Part shown: piece after piece, positions 24,455-33,210 of the stretch
Layout: each line of letters starts with the position of its first letter
Numbering within the stretch: position 1 is the stretch's first letter
Source: CAYJHC01 sp964369805
GTDB lineage: Bacteria; Bacillota; Clostridia; Peptostreptococcales; Anaerovoracaceae
Length of the DNA stretch: 54,928 nt
Direction: 5' to 3'
NCBI GenBank assembly: GCA_964369805.1
Contig: CAYJFM010000010.1
Location: forward strand, 1 to 54,928
Made by a program: the position numbers and the translations under genes
The notes under the pieces: generated by a model
Databases searched by the model: none
Seen by the model: the letters and a program-made list of their open reading frames with translations, nothing else
What the model was told of the DNA's origin: nothing

Positions 24455-26005
24455 TTACAGTGAAATCCTTTTTTTAAGCAGGGTTCTTCCAGTCATTTCT
24501 AGTGGTTTTTCTAATCCCATCATATCAAGAAGTGTAGGAGCAATATCGCATAGTGAGCCGCCTTCTTCAAGTCCTTGTGGACTGGAAGATATGTTTATTA
24601 AAGGGACATTATTCAAAGAGTGCGCTGTTACAATATTTCCATTGCTGTCAATCATTTCTTCCGCGTTTCCATGATCAGCAGTAAGAAGGATTTGTCCATT
24701 TGCTTCTAGCATTGCATCAACAACCTTACCAACACAGAAGTCTACAGTTTCGATTGCTTTAATAGTAGCATTCATATCACCAGTATGGCCTACCATATCA
24801 GGGTTTGCATAGTTTAGTATGATTAAATCATATTTTTTCGATTTAATTTTTTCAATTACCTTATCTGTTACTTCTAAAGCACTCATTTCAGGTTGCATAT
24901 CATAGGTTGCAACTTTTGGAGAAGGAATAAGCTCCCTGTCCTCACCAGGATAAGGGGGTTCGATACCTCCATTAAAAAAGAAAGTGACATGGGCATACTT
25001 TTCAGTCTCTGCAATTCTAAGCTGCTTTAAGCCTAGAGCTGAAGTATACTCACCAAGTGTGTTTTTTGGGCTTTCTTTAGGAAAGGCAACAGCTACATTT
25101 TCAATTGTTTTGTCATACTCTGTCATAGTAACAAAAGTTAGGTCATTAAGTGTAACCTTTCGCTCAAAACCTGTAAAACTAGAGTCTATGAAAGCTCTAG
25201 TAATTTCTCTTGCTCTATCTGGTCTAAAATTAAACATTATAACGCTATCATGATCCTTAACAAAATCTGAGTTAGCAAAAACAGTTGGAACAACAAATTC
25301 ATCATTTATTCCATGTTTATATGAATCTTGGATAGCAGTTAGAGAATCACTAGAAAGGTTTAAGCTTTCATTTGAGGCACCAGTTAGGGCATCATAGGCC
25401 AGCTCGACTCTTTCCCAACGACTATCTCTATCCATGGCATAGTACCTACCTGAGATAGTAGAAACCTTTCCGAGGCCAACCACAGCAATATACTCTTCTA
25501 CTTCTGCTAAGAATGTGTAGGCACTATCTGGAGCAACATCCCTCCCATCAAGGAAACAGTGAATAGATACATTTCTTATTCCTTTGGCTAGTGCCATATT
25601 GATTAAGGCGAAAAGGTGGTCCATATGACTATGAACTCCTCCGTCAGAAACAAGTCCCATTAAGTGAAGGTGAGAATTTTTTTCCATTACATTGTCCATA
25701 GCTAAATTTAGTGCAGGGTTTTCATAAAATGCACCAGTTTGAATATCCTTAGAAATCCGTGTTAAATCTTGATAAATAATACGGCCAGCACCTATGTTTA
25801 AGTGGCCAACTTCTGAATTTCCCATTTGTCCAGCAGGAAGCCCTACCTTTTCACCTGAGGCTCCAATAGTAGTAATAGGATATGAGGCAATGATTTTATC
25901 AAGATTAGGCTTAGAAGCCTTAGAAATAGCGCTTAAAGATGGATCAACACTTACTCCGAAGCCATCTAATATCATTAATAGTGTTTGTTTGCTTGCTTTT
26001 AACAT
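24455..26005 (-). CDS. gpmI: 2,3-bisphosphoglycerate-independent phosphoglycerate mutase
   Basis: 516 residues, the usual length. Alkaline-phosphatase superfamily: LLMILDGFG with the first metal Asp, the catalytic Ser in MGNSEVGHLNIGAGR near residue 63, HCFLDGRDVAPDSA, GRYYAMDRD, and metal ligands in NYANPDMVGHTG and LLTADHGNAEEM. It interconverts 3- and 2-phosphoglycerate using Mn. It is alone here, away from other glycolysis genes, and diverges from addA through a symmetric promoter region. The ribosome site before ATG 26005 is GAGGAAATT. Confidence 0.97.
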   Translation of the reverse strand: MLKASKQTLLMILDGFGVSVDPSLSAISKASKPNLDKIIASYPITTIGASGEKVGLPAGQMGNSEVGHLNIGAGRIIYQDLTRISKDIQTGAFYENPALNLAMDNVMEKNSHLHLMGLVSDGGVHSHMDHLFALINMALAKGIRNVSIHCFLDGRDVAPDSAYTFLAEVEEYIAVVGLGKVSTISGRYYAMDRDSRWERVELAYDALTGASNESLNLSSDSLTAIQDSYKHGINDEFVVPTVFANSDFVKDHDSVIMFNFRPDRAREITRAFIDSSFTGFERKVTLNDLTFVTMTEYDKTIENVAVAFPKESPKNTLGEYTSALGLKQLRIAETEKYAHVTFFFNGGIEPPYPGEDRELIPSPKVATYDMQPEMSALEVTDKVIEKIKSKKYDLIILNYANPDMVGHTGDMNATIKAIETVDFCVGKVVDAMLEANGQILLTADHGNAEEMIDSNGNIVTAHSLNNVPLINISSSPQGLEEGGSLCDIAPTLLDMMGLEKPLEMTGRTLLKKRISL

Positions 26006-26036
26006 ATAATTTCCTCGTCTAAAATTAAAAATAAAT

Positions 26037-26072
26037 TCTATTAATTATACCACAGATGATATAATTAATAGA
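26037..26072. promoter_or_regulatory. Symmetric back-to-back promoters for gpmI and addA
   Basis: Perfect inverted repeat: CTATTAATTATA (26038-26049), 10-bp centre, TATAATTAATAG (26060-26071). Each arm holds a TATAAT: plus strand 26060-26065 for addA, minus strand 26044-26049 for gpmI. At 17-bp spacing each has the same weak -35, TCTATT, lying in the other arm. RNA polymerase could not serve both at once. Confidence 0.6.
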
Positions 26073-26093
26073 AGTGAAAAAGGAGGCCAAAAT

Positions 26094-29000
26094 ATGACAA
26101 GATGGTCAAGTGAACAATTACAGGCAATAGAAACTATTGATAAGAATGTATTAGTTTCAGCTGCTGCAGGATCAGGGAAAACAGCGGTCCTTGTGGAGAG
26201 AATTACAAGACTTGTTATTGAGAAAAAAATACCAATAGACAGGATGCTTGTTGTTACTTTTACAAATGCTGCGGCAAAGGAAATGAAAGAGAGAATCCAC
26301 AAGGAGATTATTAGGTTGATTTCTGCAGACCCTAAAAGAGAGGACATAAAGGCACTTAAGACGCAACTTAGTAAATTGAATAATTCTTATATTTCGACAA
26401 TACATTCATTTGCACTTAATATAATTAGAAGATACTATTTTATGGTTGATGTAGATAGCAATTTCAAAATGGGAGATGAAACTGTAAATAACCTTCTTAA
26501 AAAAGATGCGATGGATAGAGTATTTAGAGAATTCTATGAAGAAATAAATAAGGATTCAGTAGAAATAACTCCATTTCAACAATTTATCCAATCATACTCA
26601 GCCATTAAAAGTGACGATAAGCTTAAAGAGGAGCTCATTAGGTTTTATTCTGACTTACAAAGTCTTGTAAAGCCATTTGAGTTTTTAAATGAAGCTGTTA
26701 AAGAGTATAGTAAGGAGGTTAATTCTTTTTCAAAATCAGAGGGAATAGCCTATGTGATGGGTAGAACAGGAAAGAGGTTGCAGAAGGCAAAAGAGTACAT
26801 GGAAAAAGCTGAGACCTTTATAGACCCCATTAAAATGCCTAAAATTGCAGAACTTTTGGCACTTGATAAATTAAATCTAGATTCGGTTATTATGGCAGCT
26901 GATGGAGAAAATTTTGATAAGATTAAAATTGCTTTAGATAATATGAAATTTGTCACCATGAGAGCGAGCAAAGAAGAAAAAGAAGATTATGAATTTGTAA
27001 AAGAAGATATTAAGGCTCTCCGTGAAATGGCAAAAAGTGAGGTTAGCAGCTTAAAAAAAAGCTACTTTGCTGAAACCTTAGAAGATATGGTAAAAACACA
27101 AAATTATGCATTTGAAAATTGCTTAGTAATTGAAGAAATATTAAAAAGGTTCCATGATGCTTATAGAGATGAAAAAAAAGAGAAAAACATTATTGACTAT
27201 AGCGACCTTGAGCATTTAGCACTTAAAATTCTTGAAGATGAAGAAGTAAGAAAAGAGTACAGGGAAAAATTTGACTTTGTATTTGTTGATGAGTACCAGG
27301 ACACAAATGATGTTCAAGAAAAATTAATATCATCAGTTGAAAGAGGAAATAACACCTTTAGAGTAGGAGATATTAAACAGTGTATTTATGGATTTAGAAT
27401 GGCAGACCCATCTATTTTTAGAGAAAAGTACATAAGTTATAGAGAAGGCGAAGAAAATTCAATTAAAATCGACCTAAATCAAAACTTTAGGAGTAAAGGG
27501 ACTGTAATAGATGGGGTTAATCAGGTCTTCTCAGAAATTATGGAAGACTATGATGAAGATGCAAAATTAAAACAAGGACTTCCAAAAGAAAAGAAATATG
27601 AACACCCAATAGAGCTGCATTGCTATGATCCAAATGCATTAGAAGAAAAAGAGGGAAACTCTAATGAGCTGATTAGAGGAGAAGATGGAGTCAGAGTGAT
27701 TACATCAGCTACTGATGACTTAGTTGATGAAGAAATAAGTGAAATGAATGCAGCTGAAAAAGAAGGCGTCATTATTGCAAAAATCATTAAAGAAAATTTA
27801 GGAAAAATGATTTTTGACAACAAGAAAAACTGTGAAAGGCCTATGACACTTCGTGACATAGTTATACTATACAGAAGTGGGAGAATAGCTGCAGAGTCAA
27901 TAAGGACGACACTCAAAGAACATGGCGTTGAAGCCTTTGCAGAAGATAGAGAAGGATACTTCGAAACCTTAGAAATTTCAATAATAGTAGAACTACTAAA
28001 AGCAATAGATAATAGAAAAGATGATTTAGCATTACTAGCAACATTAAGATCACCAGTATTTAACTTTAATGCAAATCAATTGGCTCAGATTAGAATAAGT
28101 TCTCCAAAAGGATTTTTCTATGATGGCTTAGCTTCCTATGCTATCATGGGAGGGGATGAGGAACTAAAGGAAAAGTGTCAGAAGGCTATAGAGCTTATTG
28201 TGGATTGGAAAAAAATGTGCAGGAACATGGATGTCAATGTTTTTGCTTGGAAACTTATTATAGAAACAGGTATTTATGAATATGTAGGAGCTATGAGAGG
28301 TGGAAATAAAAGACAGGCAAATCTTAAAGCCTTTGCGGATAAAGCAAAGTTTTTTATAGAATCTGGAGATGGAACAATATATGGATTTCTAAAGTATATA
28401 GAGCAGTTAAAAGCTCGAAAGATTGAAATTGGGCAGGCTAATATGTTAAGAGAAAGTGACGATGTTGTTAGGATTATGACCATTCATAAAAGTAAAGGCC
28501 TTGAGTTCCCTTTGGTTATAGTTCCTTTCCTTGCAAAGAAGCTTAAGAAAGCAGGCGCGGCACCATTAATTGAAATGAATAAAGACATAGGAATAGGGAT
28601 TGAAATGAAATCTTTTGAAAAACAACTGAAGGTTAACACTATTTTTCAAAAAATAATTAAGGACATGAACTATGAAAAAGAATTTGCTGAGGAACTTAGA
28701 ATTCTCTATGTTGCTTTTACAAGGGCGCGGGATAAACTTGTATTAATTGGAACCTTAAAAAATAAAGAAAAACTAGAGAGCTTAGTGGAGCAAGGTATAA
28801 AGTCGGAAGCATCATACATGGATATACTTTATGGATTAAAAGAAAAAACGGATATTAATATGTTTTACCATAATTCTTTGACCCTAGAGCAGCTAATATC
28901 CAATAAGTATGAACTAGAAGAGCATAGAGAAGAGTTACTTGAAAATTTAGGAGAGCCAGGATCAAAATATGAAGAGATTAACAGAAGGTTATCTTATGAG

Positions 29001-29609
29001 TATGAAAATCAAGCAGCACAGATGATGAAGGCTAAAGTGTCAGTGAGCAAGCTAAATAGAAATGAGATAGCTGAGGTTAAAATTCAAAGTCCAGAAATGC
29101 TTGGAGAAAAAATAGAGCATCTTGGTATGTTAATTGGTACTGCTAACCATGCGTTTCTTGAGCACCTGGATTTTGCAAGGGCAATAAAGGAAGGGCATCC
29201 ATATATGGAAACCTTGCTTTTAGAATTGGGAGAAAAGAATATCATACATGAAGATAAACTGAAGTATGTAATGATAGACAAAATAAATACGCTTATTAAA
29301 AATCCTATATTTGAAAGGCTAAGGAAAAGTTCTCAAATAGAGAGGGAAAAAGAGTTCACCTTAGTTTATGAAGAAGAATCAGGATTGGAACAGTTAATTC
29401 AAGGTATTGTAGATTGCTTCTTTATCGAAAATGGGAATATAATATTAATTGACTACAAAACCAATAGGAATATTATCGAAATTGAAGAAGAGTATAAGAT
29501 GCAACTAGGACTTTACAAAAAAGCTTTAGAGGAGTGTTACTGCATGCCAGTTACTGAAACCTATCTGGCGCTTTTATCTACGGGCGAGCTAAAAAAGGTA
29601 GACTTATAG
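26094..29609 (+). CDS. addA: ATP-dependent helicase/nuclease subunit A
   Basis: 1171 residues. UvrD-type helicase: Walker A SAAAGSGKTAVLVERI near residue 22, VVTFTNAAAKEMKERI, DEExD-box VFVDEYQDTNDVQ, GDIKQCIYGFRMADP, TIHKSKGLEFPLVIVP and YVAFTRARDKL. The C-terminal PD-(D/E)XK nuclease has GIVDCFF..NIILIDYKTNR. With AddB it resects double-strand breaks to Chi. addB normally lies directly upstream in Firmicutes; here gpmI occupies that place, so the partner is elsewhere or lost. AAAGGAGG before ATG 26094; strong terminator after it. Confidence 0.95.
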   Translation: MTRWSSEQLQAIETIDKNVLVSAAAGSGKTAVLVERITRLVIEKKIPIDRMLVVTFTNAAAKEMKERIHKEIIRLISADPKREDIKALKTQLSKLNNSYISTIHSFALNIIRRYYFMVDVDSNFKMGDETVNNLLKKDAMDRVFREFYEEINKDSVEITPFQQFIQSYSAIKSDDKLKEELIRFYSDLQSLVKPFEFLNEAVKEYSKEVNSFSKSEGIAYVMGRTGKRLQKAKEYMEKAETFIDPIKMPKIAELLALDKLNLDSVIMAADGENFDKIKIALDNMKFVTMRASKEEKEDYEFVKEDIKALREMAKSEVSSLKKSYFAETLEDMVKTQNYAFENCLVIEEILKRFHDAYRDEKKEKNIIDYSDLEHLALKILEDEEVRKEYREKFDFVFVDEYQDTNDVQEKLISSVERGNNTFRVGDIKQCIYGFRMADPSIFREKYISYREGEENSIKIDLNQNFRSKGTVIDGVNQVFSEIMEDYDEDAKLKQGLPKEKKYEHPIELHCYDPNALEEKEGNSNELIRGEDGVRVITSATDDLVDEEISEMNAAEKEGVIIAKIIKENLGKMIFDNKKNCERPMTLRDIVILYRSGRIAAESIRTTLKEHGVEAFAEDREGYFETLEISIIVELLKAIDNRKDDLALLATLRSPVFNFNANQLAQIRISSPKGFFYDGLASYAIMGGDEELKEKCQKAIELIVDWKKMCRNMDVNVFAWKLIIETGIYEYVGAMRGGNKRQANLKAFADKAKFFIESGDGTIYGFLKYIEQLKARKIEIGQANMLRESDDVVRIMTIHKSKGLEFPLVIVPFLAKKLKKAGAAPLIEMNKDIGIGIEMKSFEKQLKVNTIFQKIIKDMNYEKEFAEELRILYVAFTRARDKLVLIGTLKNKEKLESLVEQGIKSEASYMDILYGLKEKTDINMFYHNSLTLEQLISNKYELEEHREELLENLGEPGSKYEEINRRLSYEYENQAAQMMKAKVSVSKLNRNEIAEVKIQSPEMLGEKIEHLGMLIGTANHAFLEHLDFARAIKEGHPYMETLLLELGEKNIIHEDKLKYVMIDKINTLIKNPIFERLRKSSQIEREKEFTLVYEEESGLEQLIQGIVDCFFIENGNIILIDYKTNRNIIEIEEEYKMQLGLYKKALEECYCMPVTETYLALLSTGELKKVDL

Positions 29610-29613
29610 TTGA

Positions 29614-29668
29614 GGCAAAGGGTTGCTATATTAAAGCTCTCGAGCTATTAGCTACCCTTTGCCTTTTT
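29614..29668 (+). terminator. Strong intrinsic terminator after addA
   Basis: GGCAAAGGGTTGCTA pairs with TAGCTACCCTTTGCC (one mismatch pair), then TTTTT. It can also serve the convergent Fe-S protein gene. Confidence 0.85.
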
Positions 29669-29673
29669 AGGAT

Positions 29674-30393
29674 TTAATCTTCTAAAACTTTACCATCTAA
29701 AGTTAGAGTTTTTACTTGCCAAGGTATCATTTTCCCACAGTCACGGAGAGCATTTATTGTTGCAGTTTCAATTCCACTACAGCATGGAACTTCCATTCGC
29801 GCGACAGTGACAGACTTTATGGAATTAGCTTTTAGTACTTCTGTGAGTTTTTCTGTATACTCTACTGTATCTAACTTAGGACAACCAATTAGAGTTACCT
29901 TATTTTTCATAAAATCATTGTGGAAATTACCATAAGCATATGCAGCGCAATCAGCTGCAATAAGTAGGTGTGCATTTTGTAAAAAGGGTGCGTTAACTGA
30001 CACAAGTTGAATTTGGACAGGCCACTGGTTTAAATGTGTTTGAGCAGGTGCTGATACTGGGTCAACTTCAGGACGAGCAACAGTAGAAGGGGCAGGCTGA
30101 TCCATGGAATTGTTTTTCAATGATCTGTTGGAAGAACCAGGGCAGCCAGTTGGCTGAAGACTTTCATTTTTAGGCTCTGATTTTTCTTTTGAGTTGTTTA
30201 CTTCTTTCTCTACAAATGAAATTGCATCAGTAGGACATACTGGTAAGCATCTTCCAAGTCCATCGCAATAATCCTCTTTTAGTAGTTTTGCTTTGCCGTC
30301 CACCATGCCGATTGCACCTTCTTGACAGGCATTAGCACATAAACCGCAGCCAACACATTTATCTTCATTTATTTCAATTATTCTCTTTTTCAT
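29674..30393 (-). CDS. 4Fe-4S binding protein, Hcp-associated type
   Basis: 239 residues from ATG 30393 (AAAGGAG site). N-terminal two-cluster ferredoxin domain: CVGCGLCANACQEGAI and CDGLGRCLPVCPTDAI. A linker rich in Pro, Ser and Asn (residues 70-135) follows. The C-terminal domain has LLIAADCAAYAYGNFHNDF, VTLIGCPKLD and MEVPCCSGIE, further cysteines that could bind a metal. Related proteins are often next to Crp/Fnr regulators and hybrid-cluster proteins (nitrosative stress), but no hcp is here. It diverges from a Crp/Fnr gene, which probably controls it. Confidence 0.85.
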   Translation of the reverse strand: MKKRIIEINEDKCVGCGLCANACQEGAIGMVDGKAKLLKEDYCDGLGRCLPVCPTDAISFVEKEVNNSKEKSEPKNESLQPTGCPGSSNRSLKNNSMDQPAPSTVARPEVDPVSAPAQTHLNQWPVQIQLVSVNAPFLQNAHLLIAADCAAYAYGNFHNDFMKNKVTLIGCPKLDTVEYTEKLTEVLKANSIKSVTVARMEVPCCSGIETATINALRDCGKMIPWQVKTLTLDGKVLED

Positions 30394-30415
30394 AGTAGAT
30401 TCTCCTTTATTATTC

Positions 30416-30494
30416 TGCAAATTATATTTGCGTATATTGTAATTATATATCAATTATATTAAAATAAAATAAAAATGTATGTTGCAAATACAAC
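30416..30494. promoter_or_regulatory. Divergent control region with inverted repeats
   Basis: Between the Fe-S protein and the Crp/Fnr gene: GCAAA-TTATA-TTTGC (30417-30431), TTG-N10-TCAA within 30437-30453, and GTTG-CAAATA-CAAC (30481-30494). Any may be the regulator's site; which one is not decidable by eye. Confidence 0.45.
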
Positions 30495-30508
30495 GGAATG
30501 GATAAAAA

Positions 30509-31168
30509 ATGGAGTATAATAAGAGCATTATAGAAAATATTCTTTTTAAAGGATTAAATGAAGAAGAAATTAATGAAGCTATAAGGAAGTTGGATGGTAG
30601 AGTTAGAACGATTACTTCTGAAGAAATTATATTTCATGCTGGTGATGATGCTAACTATGTTGGCATAGTTCTTAAGGGGGCAATTAACATAATAAAAGAT
30701 GATAGCCTTGGAAATACAAGAATCCTAGCGGCATTATCAGAAGGAGAAGTTTTCGGAGAAGTTTTCCCTTTTGTCGGTATAAAAAAATATCCGGTATCAG
30801 CTCAAGCTGTGAGGGATAGTGAAATATTGTTATTAAGATATGGAAATCTGCTATGGGGAGAGGAAAAAACTAATTCAATTTTGATTAAAAATATGCTTAA
30901 TCTTATGGCGCGGAAGAATATTCTTCTAAATCAGAAAAATGATATTTTAAGTAAGAGGACTATTAGGGAAAAAGTGATTTGCTTTTTAAGCTATGAAAGC
31001 AGGGGTAGGAAAGAATTTGTTATTCCACTTAATAGAGAAGAGATGGCCATGCATTTAGCTGTGGATAGAAGTGCCTTATCAAAGGAGCTTGCTAAGATGA
31101 AGAAAGACGGTATAATTGATTACAATAAGAATAAATTTGTGTTAAAAGCATTGTATAGAGCTAAATAA
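30509..31168 (+). CDS. Crp/Fnr family transcriptional regulator
   Basis: 219 residues: an N-terminal cyclic-nucleotide-binding fold (IIFHAGDDANYVGIVLKGAINIIKDD ... LSEGEVFGEVFPFVG), dimer helix and a C-terminal helix-turn-helix PLNREEMAMHLAVDRSALSKELAKMKKDGII. No N-terminal Cys cluster, so it is not an oxygen sensor of Fnr type. Subfamilies of this shape (HcpR-like) answer to nitric oxide through haem or other ligands; the ligand here is unknown. It faces the Fe-S protein gene across 115 bp with inverted repeats. Confidence 0.88.
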   Translation: MEYNKSIIENILFKGLNEEEINEAIRKLDGRVRTITSEEIIFHAGDDANYVGIVLKGAINIIKDDSLGNTRILAALSEGEVFGEVFPFVGIKKYPVSAQAVRDSEILLLRYGNLLWGEEKTNSILIKNMLNLMARKNILLNQKNDILSKRTIREKVICFLSYESRGRKEFVIPLNREEMAMHLAVDRSALSKELAKMKKDGIIDYNKNKFVLKALYRAK

Positions 31169-31226
31169 AGAGAAGGTAATGAAAAGGTCAATATATATTT
31201 ATGATAGTGCGAAAACTCGTAAAATA

Positions 31227-31235
31227 TGGTATAAT
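31227..31235 (+). promoter_or_regulatory. Extended -10 promoter of the DUF2628 pair
   Basis: TGG followed by TATAAT (31230-31235), 40 bp before ATG 31275; no clear -35. Confidence 0.55.
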
Positions 31236-31274
31236 ATAAAGGTTGATTTAATTTTGTATTATGAAAGGAGAACT

Positions 31275-31751
31275 ATGGATAATTTATTTAGAGAAAAATT
31301 AGCAGTTTTAGTTGGCCAAAAACAGGATTACTATTTAGAAAGATTTGAAAAAATGGAGGCTACAAACAGTAAAGTATCATGGAATTGGTGTGCTTTTCTT
31401 GTTAGCATATATTGGATGGTATATAGAAGGATGTACTTGGTTGCATTAGTTTACTATGTAGGGATTGGCGTTATAACTAATATACCTTACATAGGGTGGA
31501 TTATGAGTATTGCTATCTGGATTTGTACAGGGCTATTTGGAAATTATGTATATTACGAAGTTCTAAAAAAGCGAATTGCTATTGCTGATGCTACGATGGA
31601 GCCAGCAAAGAGTGAGTATATTAAGAAGAATACTGGAGTTAGCTCTACAGCGGTATGGGTAGTTATTGGTGCAGGAATTTTAATTAGTATTATTGCAACG
31701 GTAATACTTGTGCTCGTCGTTGGAGTGCTTGATGGAGTTGGATATTATTAA
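31275..31751 (+). CDS. DUF2628 membrane protein, first copy
   Basis: 158 residues from ATG 31275, which follows AAAGGAG; the longer frame upstream has no ribosome site and crosses the TATAAT. Layout: short soluble N-terminus MDNLFREKLAVLV, the signature SKVSWNWCAFLVSIYWMVYRRMYLVALVYY, then a helix, a cytoplasmic segment (VLKKRIAIADATMEPAKSEYIKKNTG) and a last helix. DUF2628 function is unknown. The next gene is a close copy 57 bp downstream. Confidence 0.85.
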   Translation: MDNLFREKLAVLVGQKQDYYLERFEKMEATNSKVSWNWCAFLVSIYWMVYRRMYLVALVYYVGIGVITNIPYIGWIMSIAIWICTGLFGNYVYYEVLKKRIAIADATMEPAKSEYIKKNTGVSSTAVWVVIGAGILISIIATVILVLVVGVLDGVGYY

Positions 31752-31808
31752 ACTTTATTATATATTAAGTAGTTTAATTTATTAAAAGAATAGAAAGGAG
31801 AGACTTTA

Positions 31809-32273
31809 ATGGATAACTTGTTTAGAGAAAAATTAGCAGTATTAGTTGAAAAAAATTCTGATAAATACTTAGAAAAGTTTGCTAAGCTAGATGCTACAGG
31901 AAGCAAGGTTTCGTGGAACTGGTGTGCTTTTTTATTTAGTTTCTGGTGGCTTGCATACAGAAAAATGTATCTATATGCAGTAGGATACTATGTGGCAGCA
32001 GCAGTGGTTGCAAATATACCATATGTTGGCTTTGTAGCAATTGGATTCCCAATCGCAATGGGTATTTTAGGAAATTCGATTTACTTCGAAACACTAAAGA
32101 AAAAAATTAATATAGCTGATACAATGCCTGAGCCTGAAAAAAGTGCGTATATTAAAAAGAACAGTGGTACTAGTACAGTAGCACTAGTAATACTTATTGT
32201 AATATCAGTGCTATGCATTTTTGCTATTACAGCATTACTTGCATTATTAGGTTTAGCTGCATATTCAATGTAA
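31809..32273 (+). CDS. DUF2628 membrane protein, second copy
   Basis: 154 residues, paralogue of the preceding gene: same start MDNLFREKLAVLVE, same SKVSWNWCAFLFSFWWLAYRKMYLYAVGYY block, and the same cytoplasmic segment ending SAYIKKNSGTST. About half of the residues match; the last helix differs most. AAAGGAG lies before ATG 31809. Followed by a terminator. Function unknown. Confidence 0.85.
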   Translation: MDNLFREKLAVLVEKNSDKYLEKFAKLDATGSKVSWNWCAFLFSFWWLAYRKMYLYAVGYYVAAAVVANIPYVGFVAIGFPIAMGILGNSIYFETLKKKINIADTMPEPEKSAYIKKNSGTSTVALVILIVISVLCIFAITALLALLGLAAYSM

Positions 32274-32298
32274 TTGAGTAATTAAGCTTATTTATTAA

Positions 32299-32336
32299 AT
32301 GGTTACGTCTGCTTTATAGCTGCGTGACCATTTTTT
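32299..32336 (+). terminator. Intrinsic terminator after the DUF2628 pair
   Basis: ATGGTTACG (32299-32307) / CGTGACCAT (32323-32331), then six Ts. Confidence 0.8.
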
Positions 32337-32353
32337 ATATTATCAGCAAAATA

Positions 32354-32383
32354 AAAAGTCCTGTCAAAAATGATAGGACTTTT
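32354..32383. terminator. Second terminator, bidirectional
   Basis: AAAAGTCCTGTCA (32354-32366) / TGATAGGACTTTT (32371-32383), loop AAAA. It likely serves satP on the minus strand. Confidence 0.8.
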
Positions 32384-32431
32384 GCTTTTGATTTTACTTA
32401 ACGTTTATAATTTAATTAATTGGGTATTAAA

Positions 32432-33031
32432 TTACTTTGAAACATCAATAAATGGTTTACCGATTGGAAGGATTACTTTTCCAAAAGTTGATTGTAATAC
32501 AGCTGCTGCTGAACCGTAGAAACCTAATAAAGAGATGATTAGCTCTGAATAAGCAGCTAACATGTGCATTTCATGCTCCATAAATCCAAGAGTACTTGCT
32601 GCAAGTCCAATGAATAATAAGTCGATAAGTACGAAGATTGCAGTTAAAACTTTGTTAGTAGCAAGTGAGCCAACAGTCATGTATACCGAGAAGATTAAAA
32701 ATCCGATATAAGCGAATCCCATTTGATCAACATCTGCATTTGCTTGCATTTCAGGTCCGAACATACCGTTTTGAGTTGCCCAGCTTGCAGCCATTGCTAG
32801 CCAGAAAAATGCATACGCTCCGAAAGCAGTTGCTCCGAAAGTGTTGTTTATTTTTGCGTCAATAATTGAAGCGTAGATTTGAGCACATGCCCCTAAAAAG
32901 ATTGCCCATGGAATAACCATTGATGTTCCGTCAGTGATTCCTAGTTTAGCTGAAGCTGCGACGAAAGTTACCATTGCTAATCCGAACAAACCAATCGGTG
33001 TTGGGTTAGCCAGTGATGAGTTGTGTGACAT
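32432..33031 (-). CDS. satP: Acetate uptake transporter (SatP/GPR1/FUN34/YaaH)
   Basis: 199 residues with six membrane helices. Begins with the family signature NPTPIGLFGLAMVTF (N-P-x-P-x-G-L) at residues 9-23 and has FGATAFGAYAFFWLAMA and FLIFSVYMTVGS. The family moves acetate or succinate with protons, as a hexameric channel-like protein. This fits the succinate/acetate CoA-transferase in the window. AGGAGG before ATG 33031. gdhA lies upstream on the same strand but a terminator separates them. Confidence 0.9.
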   Translation of the reverse strand: MSHNSSLANPTPIGLFGLAMVTFVAASAKLGITDGTSMVIPWAIFLGACAQIYASIIDAKINNTFGATAFGAYAFFWLAMAASWATQNGMFGPEMQANADVDQMGFAYIGFLIFSVYMTVGSLATNKVLTAIFVLIDLLFIGLAASTLGFMEHEMHMLAAYSELIISLLGFYGSAAAVLQSTFGKVILPIGKPFIDVSK

Positions 33032-33085
33032 TATTTCCTCCTGTTGAAAATATCATAAAGTTAAACATAAAAATTAGCCGTAAAA

Positions 33086-33123
33086 AAAACGACCATGTAA
33101 GTTATATTATATATGGTCGTTTT
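33086..33123 (-). terminator. Intrinsic terminator after gdhA
   Basis: AAAACGACCAT (33086-33096) / ATGGTCGTTTT (33113-33123); on the minus strand it runs into eight Ts. Confidence 0.85.
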
Positions 33124-33210
33124 CAATTTGTAAAACTATTTTTTTATTTTTTTCAAAAAAGTTTCAAAAAAGTTTTGTTATTTTTTAAATTATCAAAGTT
33201 TGACTAAGAA

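Noticed and set aside
31179..31274. Longer N-terminus for the first DUF2628 protein
   Set aside because: The extension includes the TATAAT promoter, has no ribosome site, and the paralogue starts at the same MDNLFREK as the ATG chosen.
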